Positions 46,904 to 59,816 of a stretch of DNA of 64,000 bases are shown piece after piece. The translations under genes were made by a program, and so were the position numbers. Position 1 is the first letter of the stretch, and each line of letters begins with the position of its first letter. Source of the stretch: Aeromonas simiae (GTDB lineage: Bacteria; Pseudomonadota; Gammaproteobacteria; Enterobacterales; Aeromonadaceae); the NCBI RefSeq assembly GCF_000820125.1, contig NZ_CDBY01000061.1, positions 66,924 through 130,923 on the forward strand, written 5' to 3'. Under the pieces are notes generated by a model. The model saw only the letters and a list, made by a program, of their open reading frames with translations. It was not told where the DNA came from and searched no databases.

Positions 46904-48271
46904 GTGACTGCTTCGCTATGGCAGCAGTGCCTTAACCGGCTGCAAGATGAATTGCCCTCGGCAGAATTCAGCATGTGGATCCGGCCGCTACAAGCGGAGT
47001 TGAGTGAAGATACTCTGACCCTGTATGCACCGAACCGTTTCGTTCTGGACTGGGTACGCGACAAGTATCTGATCCGGGTTAACGGCATCATCAAGGAGCT
47101 GTGCGGCGTCGATGGCCCCGCGCTGCGCTTCGACATTGGCAGCCGTGCTCAACCGGTGATCCACCGGCCGCCCGTGCGCGGCACGACGCCTGTGCATAAC
47201 CCGCAGAAGAGCTGGGATAACAAGCCGGACACCAAGCCCGAACCGAATCACAAGAGCAACACCAACGTGAATTACACCTTCGACAATTTCGTCGAAGGTA
47301 AGTCGAACCAGCTGGCCCGCGCTGCGGCTCGCCAGGTGGCCGACAATCCGGGTGGTGCCTATAACCCGCTGTTTCTCTATGGCGGGACCGGCCTCGGTAA
47401 GACCCACCTGCTGCACGCGGTGGGCAATGCGATCAAAGATCGCAAGCAGGATGCCAAGGTCATCTACATGCATTCCGAGCGTTTCGTACAGGACATGGTG
47501 AAGGCGTTGCAGAACAATGCCATCGAGGAGTTCAAGCGCTACTACCGTAGCGTGGATGCGCTGCTCATCGATGACATCCAGTTCTTCGCCAACAAGGAGC
47601 GCTCCCAGGAGGAGTTCTTCCATACCTTCAACGCCCTGCTCGAAGGCAACCAGCAGATCATCCTCACCTCCGATCGTTATCCCAAGGAGATCGACGGGGT
47701 GGAGGACAGGCTCAAGTCCCGTTTCGGCTGGGGTCTGACCGTGGCGATCGAGCCGCCGGAGCTGGAGACCCGTGTCGCCATCCTGATGCGCAAGGCCGAA
47801 GAGAATAAGATGCACCTGCCCGATGAGGTGGCCTTCTTTATCGCCAAGCGGCTGCGTTCTAACGTGCGCGAGCTGGAAGGGGCGCTCAACCGGGTCATTG
47901 CCAACGCCAACTTTACCGGCCGCGCCATCAATATCGACTTCGTGCGCGAGGCGCTGCGCGACCTGCTGGCGTTGCAGGAGAAGCTGGTCACTATCGACAA
48001 TATCCAGAAGACGGTGGCCGAGTATTACAAAATCAAGGTGGCGGATCTGCTCTCCAAGCGTCGCTCCCGCTCAGTGGCTCGCCCGCGTCAGCTCGCCATG
48101 GCGCTCGCCAAGGAGCTGACCAATCACAGCCTGCCTGAGATCGGTGACGCCTTCGGTGGTCGTGACCACACCACAGTCCTGCACGCCTGCCGCAAGATCG
48201 AGCAGCTGCGTGAGGAGAGTCACGACATCAAGGAAGATTATTCCAACCTGATCCGCACCCTCTCTTCCTGA
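46904..48271 (+). CDS. dnaA: Chromosomal replication initiator DnaA
   Basis: A 455-residue AAA+ initiator. Domain I (about 1-85) starts [16 protein letters not shown]; a linker rich in Asn, Pro and Lys follows. The AAA+ domain has Walker [12 protein letters not shown] and Walker [10 protein letters not shown]. Domain IV binds DnaA boxes through [14 protein letters not shown]. The start is GTG, as in E. coli, with GGGAG upstream. It binds the boxes in oriC, 31 kb away in this window. Confidence 0.98.
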   Translation: MTASLWQQCLNRLQDELPSAEFSMWIRPLQAELSEDTLTLYAPNRFVLDWVRDKYLIRVNGIIKELCGVDGPALRFDIGSRAQPVIHRPPVRGTTPVHNPQKSWDNKPDTKPEPNHKSNTNVNYTFDNFVEGKSNQLARAAARQVADNPGGAYNPLFLYGGTGLGKTHLLHAVGNAIKDRKQDAKVIYMHSERFVQDMVKALQNNAIEEFKRYYRSVDALLIDDIQFFANKERSQEEFFHTFNALLEGNQQIILTSDRYPKEIDGVEDRLKSRFGWGLTVAIEPPELETRVAILMRKAEENKMHLPDEVAFFIAKRLRSNVRELEGALNRVIANANFTGRAINIDFVREALRDLLALQEKLVTIDNIQKTVAEYYKIKVADLLSKRRSRSVARPRQLAMALAKELTNHSLPEIGDAFGGRDHTTVLHACRKIEQLREESHDIKEDYSNLIRTLSS

Positions 48272-48286
48272 CAACGGAGAACACAG

Positions 48287-49390
48287 ATGCAGCTCGAAAT
48301 CAGCCGCGAGGCCCTGTTACGTCCCCTGCAACTGGTGTCCGGCGCCCTCGGTGGCCGACCGACCCTGCCGATCCTCGGTAACGTGCTGCTCAATGTGAGC
48401 GATGGCTTACTCTCGCTGACAGGCACGGATTTAGAGGTTGAGATGATTGGTCAGGTGCCACTCATTGGCGCGAGTCAAGATGGCCGCACCACGGTGCCGG
48501 CGCGCAAGCTGCTGGATATCTGCCGCGGCTTGCCGGAAGGGGCCGACATTCACCTCACCACCGAGGGGGAGCGCCTGATCATCCGTTCCGGCCGCTCTCG
48601 CTTCAATCTCTCCACCCTGCCGGCCAATGAATACCCGAACATCGAGGATTGGGAATCCGTGCTCGAGTTCGACATCAGCCAGATGGAACTCAAGCGCCTC
48701 ATTGAGGCGACCCAGTTCTCCATGGCCAGCCAGGATGTGCGTTACTACCTCAACGGCATGTTGTTCGAAACCGAGGGGCAGGGGTTGCGTACCGTGGCCA
48801 CTGATGGCCACCGTCTCGCCACCTGCCGTCGTGAAGTGGTAGAGAATCCGCTGCCCGATCATCAGGTTATTTTGCCGCGTAAAGGGGTGCTCGAGCTGGT
48901 GCGTCTGCTGGAGGCGGAAGACAAGCCGGTTCGTCTGCAAGTCGGTCGCAGCAACCTGCGTGCCGTGCTCGATGGGTTCATCTACACCTCCAAGTTGGTG
49001 GATGGCCGTTTCCCGGATTGGCGCCGCGTCATCCCGCGTGGCGGCGACAAGGCGCTCATCTCCGGCCGTGAGGATTTGCGCCAGGCCTTTGCCCGTGCCG
49101 CCATCCTCTCCAACGAGAAGTTTCGTGGTGTGCGTCTGAACCTGCAGGAGAACCTGCTGCGTATCACCGCCAATAACCCGGAGCAGGAAGAGGCAGAAGA
49201 GCTGCTCGATGTTCAGTACGATGCCTCCGAGCTGGAGATTGGTTTCAACGTCTCGTATGTGCTCGACGTGCTGAATACGTTAAAATGCGAGCAGATTCGG
49301 ATCAGCCTGAGCGACTCCGTCAGCAGTGCCATCATTGAGGACCTGGAGAGCCAGGACGCCCAATACGTGGTCATGCCGATGCGGATCTAG
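48287..49390 (+). CDS. dnaN: DNA polymerase III beta sliding clamp
   Basis: A 367-residue clamp protein of three similar domains. It forms a dimeric ring that tethers polymerases to DNA. The C-terminus ends YVVMPMRI, containing the conserved MPMR(L/I) of the protein-binding pocket. It follows dnaA by 15 bp and precedes recF by 2 bp, so the three genes form one operon. Confidence 0.98.
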   Translation: MQLEISREALLRPLQLVSGALGGRPTLPILGNVLLNVSDGLLSLTGTDLEVEMIGQVPLIGASQDGRTTVPARKLLDICRGLPEGADIHLTTEGERLIIRSGRSRFNLSTLPANEYPNIEDWESVLEFDISQMELKRLIEATQFSMASQDVRYYLNGMLFETEGQGLRTVATDGHRLATCRREVVENPLPDHQVILPRKGVLELVRLLEAEDKPVRLQVGRSNLRAVLDGFIYTSKLVDGRFPDWRRVIPRGGDKALISGREDLRQAFARAAILSNEKFRGVRLNLQENLLRITANNPEQEEAEELLDVQYDASELEIGFNVSYVLDVLNTLKCEQIRISLSDSVSSAIIEDLESQDAQYVVMPMRI

Positions 49391-49392
49391 CC

Positions 49393-52903
<3,511 letters not shown>

Positions 52904-52919
52904 TCGCTCTGTCGACATG

Positions 52920-52955
52920 AAAAAGCCGCTCCTTGTGAGCGGCTTTTTGTTTTGT
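52920..52955 (+). terminator. Intrinsic terminator after gyrB
   Basis: A 10-bp stem AAAAGCCGCT/AGCGGCTTTT with a 7-base loop, then TTGTTTTG. It closes the dnaA-dnaN-recF-gyrB cluster. Confidence 0.9.
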
Positions 52956-52968
52956 GGCGCGCAGATAT

Positions 52969-52984
52969 TGCTCCACGTGAAACA
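52969..52984. promoter_or_regulatory. parS site 2
   Basis: TGCTCCACGTGAAACA, one mismatch to the TGTTYCACGTGRAACA consensus, directly after the gyrB terminator. Confidence 0.7.
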
Positions 52985-53090
52985 CATCATCCAGGGCCAT
53001 CGTCACATCTAGGAGAGAGGCAGAGACAACCCGTTGTATGCACCTGCCATAGAGATCACTGCCTGAATATCCGCATTATTGGGTCGCCCC

Positions 53091-53118
53091 CTTGAAAGGG
53101 AAATTCGAGCCCCTATAT
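53091..53118 (+). promoter_or_regulatory. Heat-shock (sigma32) promoter of ibpA
   Basis: CTTGAAA at 53091-53097 and CCCCTATAT at 53110-53118, separated by 12 bp, match the sigma32 consensus (CTTGAAA, CCCCATnT). The rest of 52985-53090 shows no gene. Confidence 0.75.
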
Positions 53119-53190
53119 AGGTAACAAGGCCGGAATGCTCAACAGAGGTTTCGACCACAGGGCCCGTCGATTATGAGGGCAAACATTCGT

Positions 53191-53209
53191 TATCGCTCAA
53201 AAGAGGGTA
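53191..53209 (+). promoter_or_regulatory. ROSE-like RNA thermometer before ibpA
   Basis: The leader can fold UCGCUC-AAAA-GAGGGU, sequestering the GAGGG ribosome site. The opposing pairs include a G-G mismatch of the ROSE type, which melts with heat. The leader is about 90 nt long. Confidence 0.6.
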
Positions 53210-53214
53210 ATTTA

Positions 53215-53628
53215 ATGCGTAACTTCGATTTTTCTCCGCTCTATCGCTCTGCCATCGGTTTTGACCGTCTCGCCAATCTGATCGAATCGGCTGCTAACAA
53301 CGGTAACGGTGGTTATCCCCCCTACAACATCGAGCAACTCGGTGAGCATGACTATCGCATCACCATGGCGGTGGCTGGTTTTACCCAAGAAGAGCTCGAG
53401 ATCGGTTTTCAAGAAAACCTGCTGACCGTGAAGGGGAGCAAGCAGGCTGATCCAGAGCGCAACTACCTCTATCAAGGGATCGCTGAACGTGGTTTCGAGC
53501 GTCGTTTCCAACTGGCTGACTACGTGCGCGTTCAGGGGGCGGATCTCAAGAATGGCCTGCTGCACATCGAGCTGGTACGCGAGCTGCCTGAGGCGATGAA
53601 GCCGCGCCGGATTGAAATCAACGGCTGA
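53215..53628 (+). CDS. ibpA: Small heat-shock protein IbpA
   Basis: A 137-residue Hsp20 chaperone, the same length as E. coli IbpA. The N-terminal [20 protein letters not shown] and the alpha-crystallin domain ([23 protein letters not shown] through [15 protein letters not shown]) are typical. It binds aggregating proteins for later refolding by ClpB and DnaK. The ATG at 53215 is chosen by homology and its ribosome site. A sigma32 promoter and thermometer precede it; a second Hsp20 gene follows. Confidence 0.95.
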   Translation: MRNFDFSPLYRSAIGFDRLANLIESAANNGNGGYPPYNIEQLGEHDYRITMAVAGFTQEELEIGFQENLLTVKGSKQADPERNYLYQGIAERGFERRFQLADYVRVQGADLKNGLLHIELVRELPEAMKPRRIEING

Positions 53629-53682
53629 GCCTCTTTTTCCCAACGGAACGTGACCGGGTGCTTCGGGCCCGACAACTTATCT

Positions 53683-53700
53683 ATTGCTTGAATGAGGATA
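53683..53700 (+). promoter_or_regulatory. ROSE-like RNA thermometer before the second hsp20 gene
   Basis: AUUGCUU-GAAU-GAGGAUA places the classic UUGCU opposite AGGA, the hallmark ROSE pairing, over the ribosome site 5 bases before the start. An additional hairpin (CGGG..CCCG) lies just upstream. Confidence 0.7.
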
Positions 53701-53705
53701 GAGAC

Positions 53706-54149
53706 ATGCGAATCGACTTTTCTTCTTTGTATCCCAACGTGGTGGGTTTCGAGCGGATGGCCCGCGAGCTGGAGGGGCTGTTCGAGCAGAAGAGCGCCAG
53801 CTGGCCACCTTACAACATCGAGAAGCTGGAGCAGGATCGCTACCTGATCACCCTGGCGGTGGCCGGTTTTGAGCGTGATGAACTGATCCTGGAGACTGAG
53901 CTGGGCACCCTGAAGATCAAGGGACAGAAACATCCGCAGGAAGGGGAACGCACCTTCCTCCATCAGGGAATTGCTGAGCGGGACTTCGAGCTCTCGTTCA
54001 AGCTGAGCCAGCATGTCGAGGTGCAGGGGGCAAGACTCGAGCACGGCCTGTTGCAGATAGAGCTGGCCCGTGAGTTGCCTGAGCCACTGAAGCCGCGTCA
54101 GATTGCCATTGGCAATGCTGAAACCTTGGCACTGCCATCAGCCAAATAA
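53706..54149 (+). CDS. Second IbpA/IbpB-type small heat-shock protein
   Basis: A 147-residue Hsp20 protein, clearly a paralogue of its neighbour (shared PPYNIE, ITLAVAGF, HQGIAERDFE, LARELPE.KPR). It has a longer hydrophobic C-terminus. Probably co-induced from the upstream heat-shock promoter and also controlled by its own thermometer. As with E. coli IbpA and IbpB, the two may form mixed assemblies. Followed by a bidirectional terminator. Confidence 0.92.
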   Translation: MRIDFSSLYPNVVGFERMARELEGLFEQKSASWPPYNIEKLEQDRYLITLAVAGFERDELILETELGTLKIKGQKHPQEGERTFLHQGIAERDFELSFKLSQHVEVQGARLEHGLLQIELARELPEPLKPRQIAIGNAETLALPSAK

Positions 54150-54167
54150 CCGGTCGGTACGAAGAGA

Positions 54168-54193
54168 AAAAGGCCTGCGATTGCAGGCCTTTT
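54168..54193. terminator. Bidirectional terminator between hsp20 and avtA
   Basis: A perfect 11-bp stem AAAAGGCCTGC/GCAGGCCTTTT with a GATT loop, with A and T tracts for both convergent genes. Confidence 0.88.
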
Positions 54194-54199
54194 GCGTAT

Positions 54200-55450
54200 T
54201 TAGCTGGCGTAGAGGTGGTTGATCTCTTCGGCCAGGATGGCGATGCCGCGGCGCACCAGATCTTCGCTCTGGGCATAGTTGAGACGGATGCACTCCTGAC
54301 TGTGACGCCAATTGGGATCGTCGATGCCGGGGAAGAAGTAGTGGCCGGGGACGATCAGCAGGTTCTTGTCCTTGAGGCGCTGATAGAGGTCGGCACAGTG
54401 GATTGGCAATCCCTCAAACCAGAGCCAGAGGAACAGCGCGCCTTCCGGCTTGTGGATGTGGAAGCGTGGGTCGGGAATGGCCTCACGCAGCAGGCGTACT
54501 GCCAGCTCGGCCCGCTCCCGATAGAAGGGCTTCACCACCTCTTCGCTCAGGCGAATGATTTCACCGCTTTCAATCATAGGAATGGTCATGGCTGGCCCCA
54601 GTCCGCCCGGAGCAAGATTGATGATGCCACTCAGGTTGGTGATGGCCTCAATGATCGGCTCCTGGGCGATGACGATACCGCAGCGGGTGCCTGGCAGCCC
54701 TAACTTGGAGAGGCTCATGCACAGAATGGTGTTCTCGTTCCAGAACGGTTTCACCTCGCTGAAGATGATACCGGGAAAGGGGACGCCATAGGCGTTGTCG
54801 ATGAGCAGTGGGATACCCTTGGCGCGGGCGATCTGATCGAGGTGCTCGATCTCCTCATCAGTCAGCACATTGCCAGTCGGGTTGGTCGGACGGGAAACAC
54901 AGATGACGCCAATATCATCGTTCACCTCGAGCTGCTCGAAATCGACGTGGTACTTAAACTGGCCATCCGGCAGTTTCTCGATCGTTGGCTTGTAGGCGAC
55001 AAAGTGATCATCACTGAGGGCCGAGTCGGCGTAGCCGATATATTCCGGGGCCAGCGGGAACAGCACCTTCTTTTTTCGGCCGTCCGGGAAGTCACCGGCC
55101 AACAGGTTAAAGAGATAGAAGAAGGCATTCTGACTGCCGTTGGTCAGGGCTATGTTACGGGCACTGATATCCCAGCCCAGTTCACGATGCAACAGGTCGG
55201 CCAATGCCTGAATGAAGCGATCTTTGCCCTGAGGGCCATCATAGTTGGCCATGGCCTTGACCAGTTCGCCGTTGTCGAGCAGGGCCTGTGCCTGCTGCTG
55301 GAACTGCTCCAGCATGGCGGGGATCGGGGCCGGGTTTCCGCCACCCAGCATGATGGCGTTAGGGTTGGTTAATCCCTGGTTGAGGTCATCCATCAGCTGG
55401 GTAATACCGGCGTGGCGAGTGAATTTTTCGCCGAAAATTGAGAAGTCCAT
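54200..55450 (-). CDS. avtA: Valine--pyruvate transaminase AvtA
   Basis: A 416-residue fold-type I PLP aminotransferase that interconverts valine and pyruvate with 2-oxoisovalerate and alanine. The PLP lysine is in SLSKLGLPGTRCG near residue 240. N-terminal and length match E. coli AvtA (417). The ATG at 55450 gives MDFSIFGEKF; an in-frame start at 55474 is less likely. Convergent with the hsp20 pair. The gap 55451-55733 holds a parS site and no other supported gene. Confidence 0.93.
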   Translation of the reverse strand: MDFSIFGEKFTRHAGITQLMDDLNQGLTNPNAIMLGGGNPAPIPAMLEQFQQQAQALLDNGELVKAMANYDGPQGKDRFIQALADLLHRELGWDISARNIALTNGSQNAFFYLFNLLAGDFPDGRKKKVLFPLAPEYIGYADSALSDDHFVAYKPTIEKLPDGQFKYHVDFEQLEVNDDIGVICVSRPTNPTGNVLTDEEIEHLDQIARAKGIPLLIDNAYGVPFPGIIFSEVKPFWNENTILCMSLSKLGLPGTRCGIVIAQEPIIEAITNLSGIINLAPGGLGPAMTIPMIESGEIIRLSEEVVKPFYRERAELAVRLLREAIPDPRFHIHKPEGALFLWLWFEGLPIHCADLYQRLKDKNLLIVPGHYFFPGIDDPNWRHSQECIRLNYAQSEDLVRRGIAILAEEINHLYAS

Positions 55451-55543
55451 GTGGTGCTCTGTCCTGTGTTCCACTGCAATCGTTTGTTATAGACAGTCCA
55501 CCTTAACGCACCGCTAAAGGTGGTGTCGACGGGAAAAATGCGA

Positions 55544-55559
55544 CGTTCCACGTGGAACA
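55544..55559. promoter_or_regulatory. parS site 3
   Basis: CGTTCCACGTGGAACA; the inner 14 bp (55545-55558) are a perfect palindrome. It lies in the upstream region of avtA. Confidence 0.85.
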
Positions 55560-55733
55560 GGGCGAGTCATCCCACTTCAGGTAAGAAATGCCACGTTGTG
55601 GTTAAAAATACACCTTTGTTGTCGTTTTATTTCCTAGGTTTATTAAATATCCAATGAAAATCAATTGGTTATATCTTGGCACAAGAATTGGAACGGGTGC
55701 AGAGGAGAAACTCATACCACTGGAGAGCGCAAT

Positions 55734-55961
55734 ATGAAAAGCCTGTTCCCCGCCTTGCTGCTGTGCCTGTCTACCCTTGCTGTTGCCCATCAGGAGCAGG
55801 AGCCTCCTGCGCTGGATCTCGTCCGCTTGCAGCAGGAAGTGACCCAAGAGGTTGGCGATGCCAGTGCTGCGGTTGTGGCCGATGCACTGGAGAACCTACG
55901 TCAGCCTGATATCAGCATCATGGTGACGAAGAGCCGTGCCGAAGCCGAACCCCGAGGTTGA
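55734..55961 (+). CDS. Small secreted protein of unknown function
   Basis: A 75-residue protein with a clear signal peptide (MKSLFPALLLCLSTLAVA, cut likely after residue 18). The mature part is acidic and helical, about 57 residues (LVRLQQEVTQEVGDASAAVV). It has GGAG eight bases before its ATG. Not recognised. It lies between two parS sites and converges on kdpE. Confidence 0.7.
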   Translation: MKSLFPALLLCLSTLAVAHQEQEPPALDLVRLQQEVTQEVGDASAAVVADALENLRQPDISIMVTKSRAEAEPRG

Positions 55962-56002
55962 GGTGCGTTTCTCACCTGTTTGCGGTCATGAGGGGGTCAT
56001 CG

Positions 56003-56018
56003 TGTTCCACGTGAAACG
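56003..56018. promoter_or_regulatory. parS site 4
   Basis: TGTTCCACGTGAAACG, with the core GTTCCACGTGAAAC matching the consensus, directly before the kdpE stop codon. Confidence 0.82.
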
Positions 56019-56702
56019 TTACTGGCCGATGAAGCGATAACCGATGCCCGTTTCTGTCTCGATGAGGTGGGGAGCCTGGGGGTTGTCCCCCAGCTTTTTA
56101 CGCAGGCTGGCCACCACGATGCGCAGATAGTGGGTGTCCTCTTTGTGGCTCGGGCCCCAGATATCGTTGAGCAGTTGGGTTTGCAGCACCAGTTTGCCGG
56201 GGTGGCAGACTAGCGCTTGCAACAGCGCAAACTCCTTGCGCGAGAGCGTCACATCCTCCCCATGCAGGGTCACCTTGTGATTCGTGGCGTCGATGCTGAG
56301 CCCACAGCCGGCAAAGGCGCGGCAGTCGCTCTGGGTTGTGCCGACTCGCTGGCGCAGCAGTACCCGGATGCGTGCCATCATCTCCTGAATACCGAACGGT
56401 TTGCTCATGTAGTCGTTGGCCCCGGCGTCCAGCAGACGCACCTTCTCCCGCTCTGAGTCCCGCGCCGAGAGCACCAGCACCGGCAGTTGATGATGCTCAC
56501 GAATCCGCTCGAGCACCTGGATGCCGTCGCCGTCCGGCAGGCCGAGATCGAGGATCACCAGGTCGGGGTGAAGGTGGCGGTATTGGGTCATCCCTTCATC
56601 GACGCTGACCGCCTCGCTCACCTGGTGGCCTTCGGCGGTCAGGCTGATGCGCAGAAAGCGGCGGATGGGGAGTTCATCATCGATGATCAGGATATGGGCC
56701 AT
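56019..56702 (-). CDS. kdpE: KdpE response regulator
   Basis: A 227-residue OmpR-type regulator. The receiver domain has the phospho-accepting Asp in LVILDLGLPDGDG (near residue 52) and the conserved Lys in MSKPFG. The winged helix spans about 130-225. It activates kdpFABC under potassium limitation or high osmolarity. Start at 56702 overlaps the kdpD stop; an ATG three bases earlier is possible. Confidence 0.95.
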   Translation of the reverse strand: MAHILIIDDELPIRRFLRISLTAEGHQVSEAVSVDEGMTQYRHLHPDLVILDLGLPDGDGIQVLERIREHHQLPVLVLSARDSEREKVRLLDAGANDYMSKPFGIQEMMARIRVLLRQRVGTTQSDCRAFAGCGLSIDATNHKVTLHGEDVTLSRKEFALLQALVCHPGKLVLQTQLLNDIWGPSHKEDTHYLRIVVASLRKKLGDNPQAPHLIETETGIGYRFIGQ

Positions 56703-59290
56703 CATGTCTCCGGTGAGTTGAGCGCCAGGGGTAGGGTGATGCGCATGCAGGTACCGATGCGGTTCGGCCCGGGGAAGGCCCAGATCCGTCCGCCGTGGGC
56801 CTCAATCATAGCGCGGGAAATGGCGAGGCCAAGCCCGGTTCCACGGCTGCCGCAGTCGCCGACCGGTTGGGTGTAGAAGAGATTGAAGATCTTGTCCCGG
56901 TCTGACTCGGCGATACCGACCCCGATATCGATGATGTCGATGATGAGGTCGGGCGAGGCTAGCATCACCTTGAGTTCGATGGGCGTGCCTACCGGTGAGT
57001 AGCGGGAGGCGTTGTCGAGGATGTTGACCAGCACCTGCTCGAGCAGGGCGCCGTGCACATAGAGCTGGGGAACGTGCTGATCGATGTGTATCAGCAGCTT
57101 GTGTTGGCGCCATGAGGCCTCGAGCCGGTGGCGGGCGCTCTCGACCAGATCCTCGATGGCCACCCAGTCCCGCTTGAGCTGGAAGTCGGGCGAGCCGATG
57201 CGGGTCATGTCGAGCAGGTTCTGCACATAACCGTGCAGGCGGCTGGCCTCCTCCTGTACCGACTGCAACAGTTCGGTCCGCTCCTCAGGCGTAATTCTTT
57301 CTCCGTATTCCAGCAGTGTGCTGCCGGCCCCCATGATGGTGGAGAGCGGGGTTTTGAGATCATGAGAAACCGAGGAGAGCAGGGCGGCGCGCATCCGATC
57401 TGTTTCGGCCTGCAATTGGCTGTCGGCGAGGCGCTCATCGAGATCGATCCGCGCCAGCGCCGCGCGCATGTCAGCCAGCAGGGCCTGTAGCTGACGTTCG
57501 GCCCCTGCCGAGAGGGGCTTGCTCAGATAGATGCCCAGCACCAGTTCGTCGGTGAGGGGATGGTACTGGGATTCGGCCGCATTGAGGGTGGCGGTGTGGG
57601 CGCCGGCGTTCTGCTTTTGGGCCAGGCACCAGTCGATGGCCGCCTTGTCGGTCTGCCCCGGCGGTGGAAGGGCGCTACCACTGTGCTCCTGATACTCCTG
57701 ATCGAGCACCCTTATTTTAGCTCCGAGCGCTCTGGTGATCGCCTTGCTGCCCTGGCGCAGCACCTCTTCACGGGTGTTGGCCTTGGTGAGTGCCTGGCTC
57801 AGTGAGAGCAGGGCATTACCCAGATGCTGGCTCTCGCGCAGGCTGATGAGTTGCTGGCGCTGGCGCGAGGCGAGGCGGCCTGCCGTCATGCCGACGATAA
57901 GCAGCACCAGCAGGGTCAGCAGATCGCTGTGGTTGTCCACCGTGAGGGAGAAGAGCGGATGGACGAACAGCAGGTTGTGGGCGGCAAAGCCGAGCAGGGC
58001 TGCCATGGTGGCGGGCAGCAGGCTGGTGCTGAGGGCTGTGGTCATCACTCCCAGCACGAAGATCAGCGGCATCGAGCTGGGGGGGAGCCACTCCGAGAGC
58101 AACCAGGAGCCGGCCGAGGTGATGCCCATGATACCGAGGGAGAGCAGGTACTCGTGTGGTTTGCCTGGCTGGGTGTCAAACCGGTGGAGGGAGGGGCGGT
58201 GATGCTCGAGATCGACCAGTGTCACCTCCAGCCCCTGGGCGGCGCGGATCAGGTGCTGTACCAGGGAGGGACGCCACGGAATCTTGTGGGGCTTGCCGAG
58301 CAACAGTTGCGACACCTGTTGCTGCTCGGCCGTCTCGAGCAGGGCATCGGCGACCGATGGGCTGGAGAGGGTGAGCACCTTGGCGCCAAGCTGGGAGGCC
58401 AGTGTCAGCGCCTGCTCGGTCTCGGTCGATGTCTCCCCCCGGGTATCGACGTGAACGACCAGCCAGGGCAGCTGGCGACGCTGGGCGAAGCGGTGCCCAT
58501 GGCGCACCAGCGCGGCGCCCTGCTCATCACCGAGACAGACCATCAGCTTGCCGCGCAGGGGCAGGGTGGTCTTGCCGGCCGCCTGCCATTGCAGCTGTAA
58601 GTCGCCCTCCACGTGGCTGGCGGCTGTCTGCATCGCCAGCTCGCGTAGGGCGGTGAGGTTATTGAGTGAGAAGAAAGATTGCAGGGCGGCCCGCGCCTGA
58701 TGGGGCACATAGACCTTTCCCTCGCGCAGCCGCTCGAGCAGCTCCTTGGGGGGCAGGTCAATCAGCACCAGGCTGTCGGCATCGAGCAGTACCTGGTCGG
58801 GCAGGGTCTCGCGCACCCGAACGCCGGTCAGTTGCCACACCAGATCGTTGAGGCTCTCCAGGTGCTGCACATTGAGGGTGGTATAGACATCGATGCCGGC
58901 TGCCAGCAGCTCCTGCACATCCTGCCAGCGCTTTTCGTGGCGGCAGCCGGGGGCATTGGAGTGAGCCAGCTCATCCACCACCGCCAGTGCCGGTTTGCGA
59001 GCCAGCAGGCCATCGAGATCCATCTCCTCAAGACGCTGGCCGCGATGATAGACCGGCATGCGTGGCTGCATCGGCAGTTTGTCGAGCAGGGCCAGCGTCT
59101 CGCGCCGGCCGTGGGTCTCGACCACCCCGATGAGCAGGTCGACCTCTTCCCTGGCCTGTTCCCGCACCGCTTGCAGCATGGCGTAGGTCTTGCCTACGCC
59201 AGGGGCGGCCCCGAGAAAGATCTTCAGCTTACCCTTCTGTTCGTTCTCCAGACTCGCCAGCAGGGCATCGGCCCGCACATCATCACGCAT
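56702..59290 (-). CDS. kdpD: KdpD sensor histidine kinase
   Basis: An 862-residue potassium sensor. The N-terminal KdpD domain has Walker A GAAPGVGKT (27-35) and VVDELAH; then comes a universal-stress-protein-like domain (about 245-365). Four membrane helices cluster around 395-490, then a GAF-like region. The kinase core has the phospho-accepting His in SSVSHDLKTPLS and the ATP-binding motifs NILDNASRY, DIGVGI and GTGLGLAI. It overlaps kdpC by 8 bp, so kdpFABCDE may form a single transcript. Confidence 0.96.
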   Translation of the reverse strand: MRDDVRADALLASLENEQKGKLKIFLGAAPGVGKTYAMLQAVREQAREEVDLLIGVVETHGRRETLALLDKLPMQPRMPVYHRGQRLEEMDLDGLLARKPALAVVDELAHSNAPGCRHEKRWQDVQELLAAGIDVYTTLNVQHLESLNDLVWQLTGVRVRETLPDQVLLDADSLVLIDLPPKELLERLREGKVYVPHQARAALQSFFSLNNLTALRELAMQTAASHVEGDLQLQWQAAGKTTLPLRGKLMVCLGDEQGAALVRHGHRFAQRRQLPWLVVHVDTRGETSTETEQALTLASQLGAKVLTLSSPSVADALLETAEQQQVSQLLLGKPHKIPWRPSLVQHLIRAAQGLEVTLVDLEHHRPSLHRFDTQPGKPHEYLLSLGIMGITSAGSWLLSEWLPPSSMPLIFVLGVMTTALSTSLLPATMAALLGFAAHNLLFVHPLFSLTVDNHSDLLTLLVLLIVGMTAGRLASRQRQQLISLRESQHLGNALLSLSQALTKANTREEVLRQGSKAITRALGAKIRVLDQEYQEHSGSALPPPGQTDKAAIDWCLAQKQNAGAHTATLNAAESQYHPLTDELVLGIYLSKPLSAGAERQLQALLADMRAALARIDLDERLADSQLQAETDRMRAALLSSVSHDLKTPLSTIMGAGSTLLEYGERITPEERTELLQSVQEEASRLHGYVQNLLDMTRIGSPDFQLKRDWVAIEDLVESARHRLEASWRQHKLLIHIDQHVPQLYVHGALLEQVLVNILDNASRYSPVGTPIELKVMLASPDLIIDIIDIGVGIAESDRDKIFNLFYTQPVGDCGSRGTGLGLAISRAMIEAHGGRIWAFPGPNRIGTCMRITLPLALNSPET

Positions 59291-59804
59291 GGTGATCCTT
59301 ATCGAGGAGCAGGTTCAGCTCCAGCACATTGATGACAGACGGCCCCAGAATACCAGCTTCCTGCCGCGATCGAACCCAGGCCGCCAGTCGATCCGGCTGC
59401 ATGCCGCGGGCCTTGGCCACCCGTTCGACCTGCTCTAGCACGGCGGCCAGCGGCAGGTGCGGATCGAGCCCGGAAGCGGAGCGAGTCAGCAGGGTGGCGT
59501 CGTGGAAGCCAGCGTTAGCCTGGCGCTCGGCAAAGGCGCGCCGCTCGGGGGCGCTCATGCCCAGGTTGCTGGCGCTGCCGCCGAGGGGGGCAAAGTCGCT
59601 GGCCGAGGGGCGGGAGGTGAAGTATTTCGCCTCATGAAAGGGCTGGGCCAGCAGGGCGCTGCCGATCAGTCGCCCCTCGGCGTTGTGCAACTGGCTGCCG
59701 TTGGCTTGCCAGGGAAAGAGCCACTGGGCCAGGCCCGTCACGGCGAGGGGATAACCGACTCCGAGCAGCAGGGTCAGGGCCAGCAGGGTGCGAATGGCGA
59801 TCAT
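59283..59804 (-). CDS. kdpC: Potassium-transporting ATPase KdpC subunit
   Basis: A 173-residue subunit with one N-terminal membrane helix (TLLALTLLLGVGYPLAVTGL) and a periplasmic domain with the family stretch SGLDPHLPLAAVLEQVERVAKARGM. It stabilises the KdpFABC complex. Somewhat shorter than E. coli KdpC (190). Confidence 0.95.
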   Translation of the reverse strand: MIAIRTLLALTLLLGVGYPLAVTGLAQWLFPWQANGSQLHNAEGRLIGSALLAQPFHEAKYFTSRPSASDFAPLGGSASNLGMSAPERRAFAERQANAGFHDATLLTRSASGLDPHLPLAAVLEQVERVAKARGMQPDRLAAWVRSRQEAGILGPSVINVLELNLLLDKDHHA

Positions 59805-59816
59805 GGTCTCTCTTCC

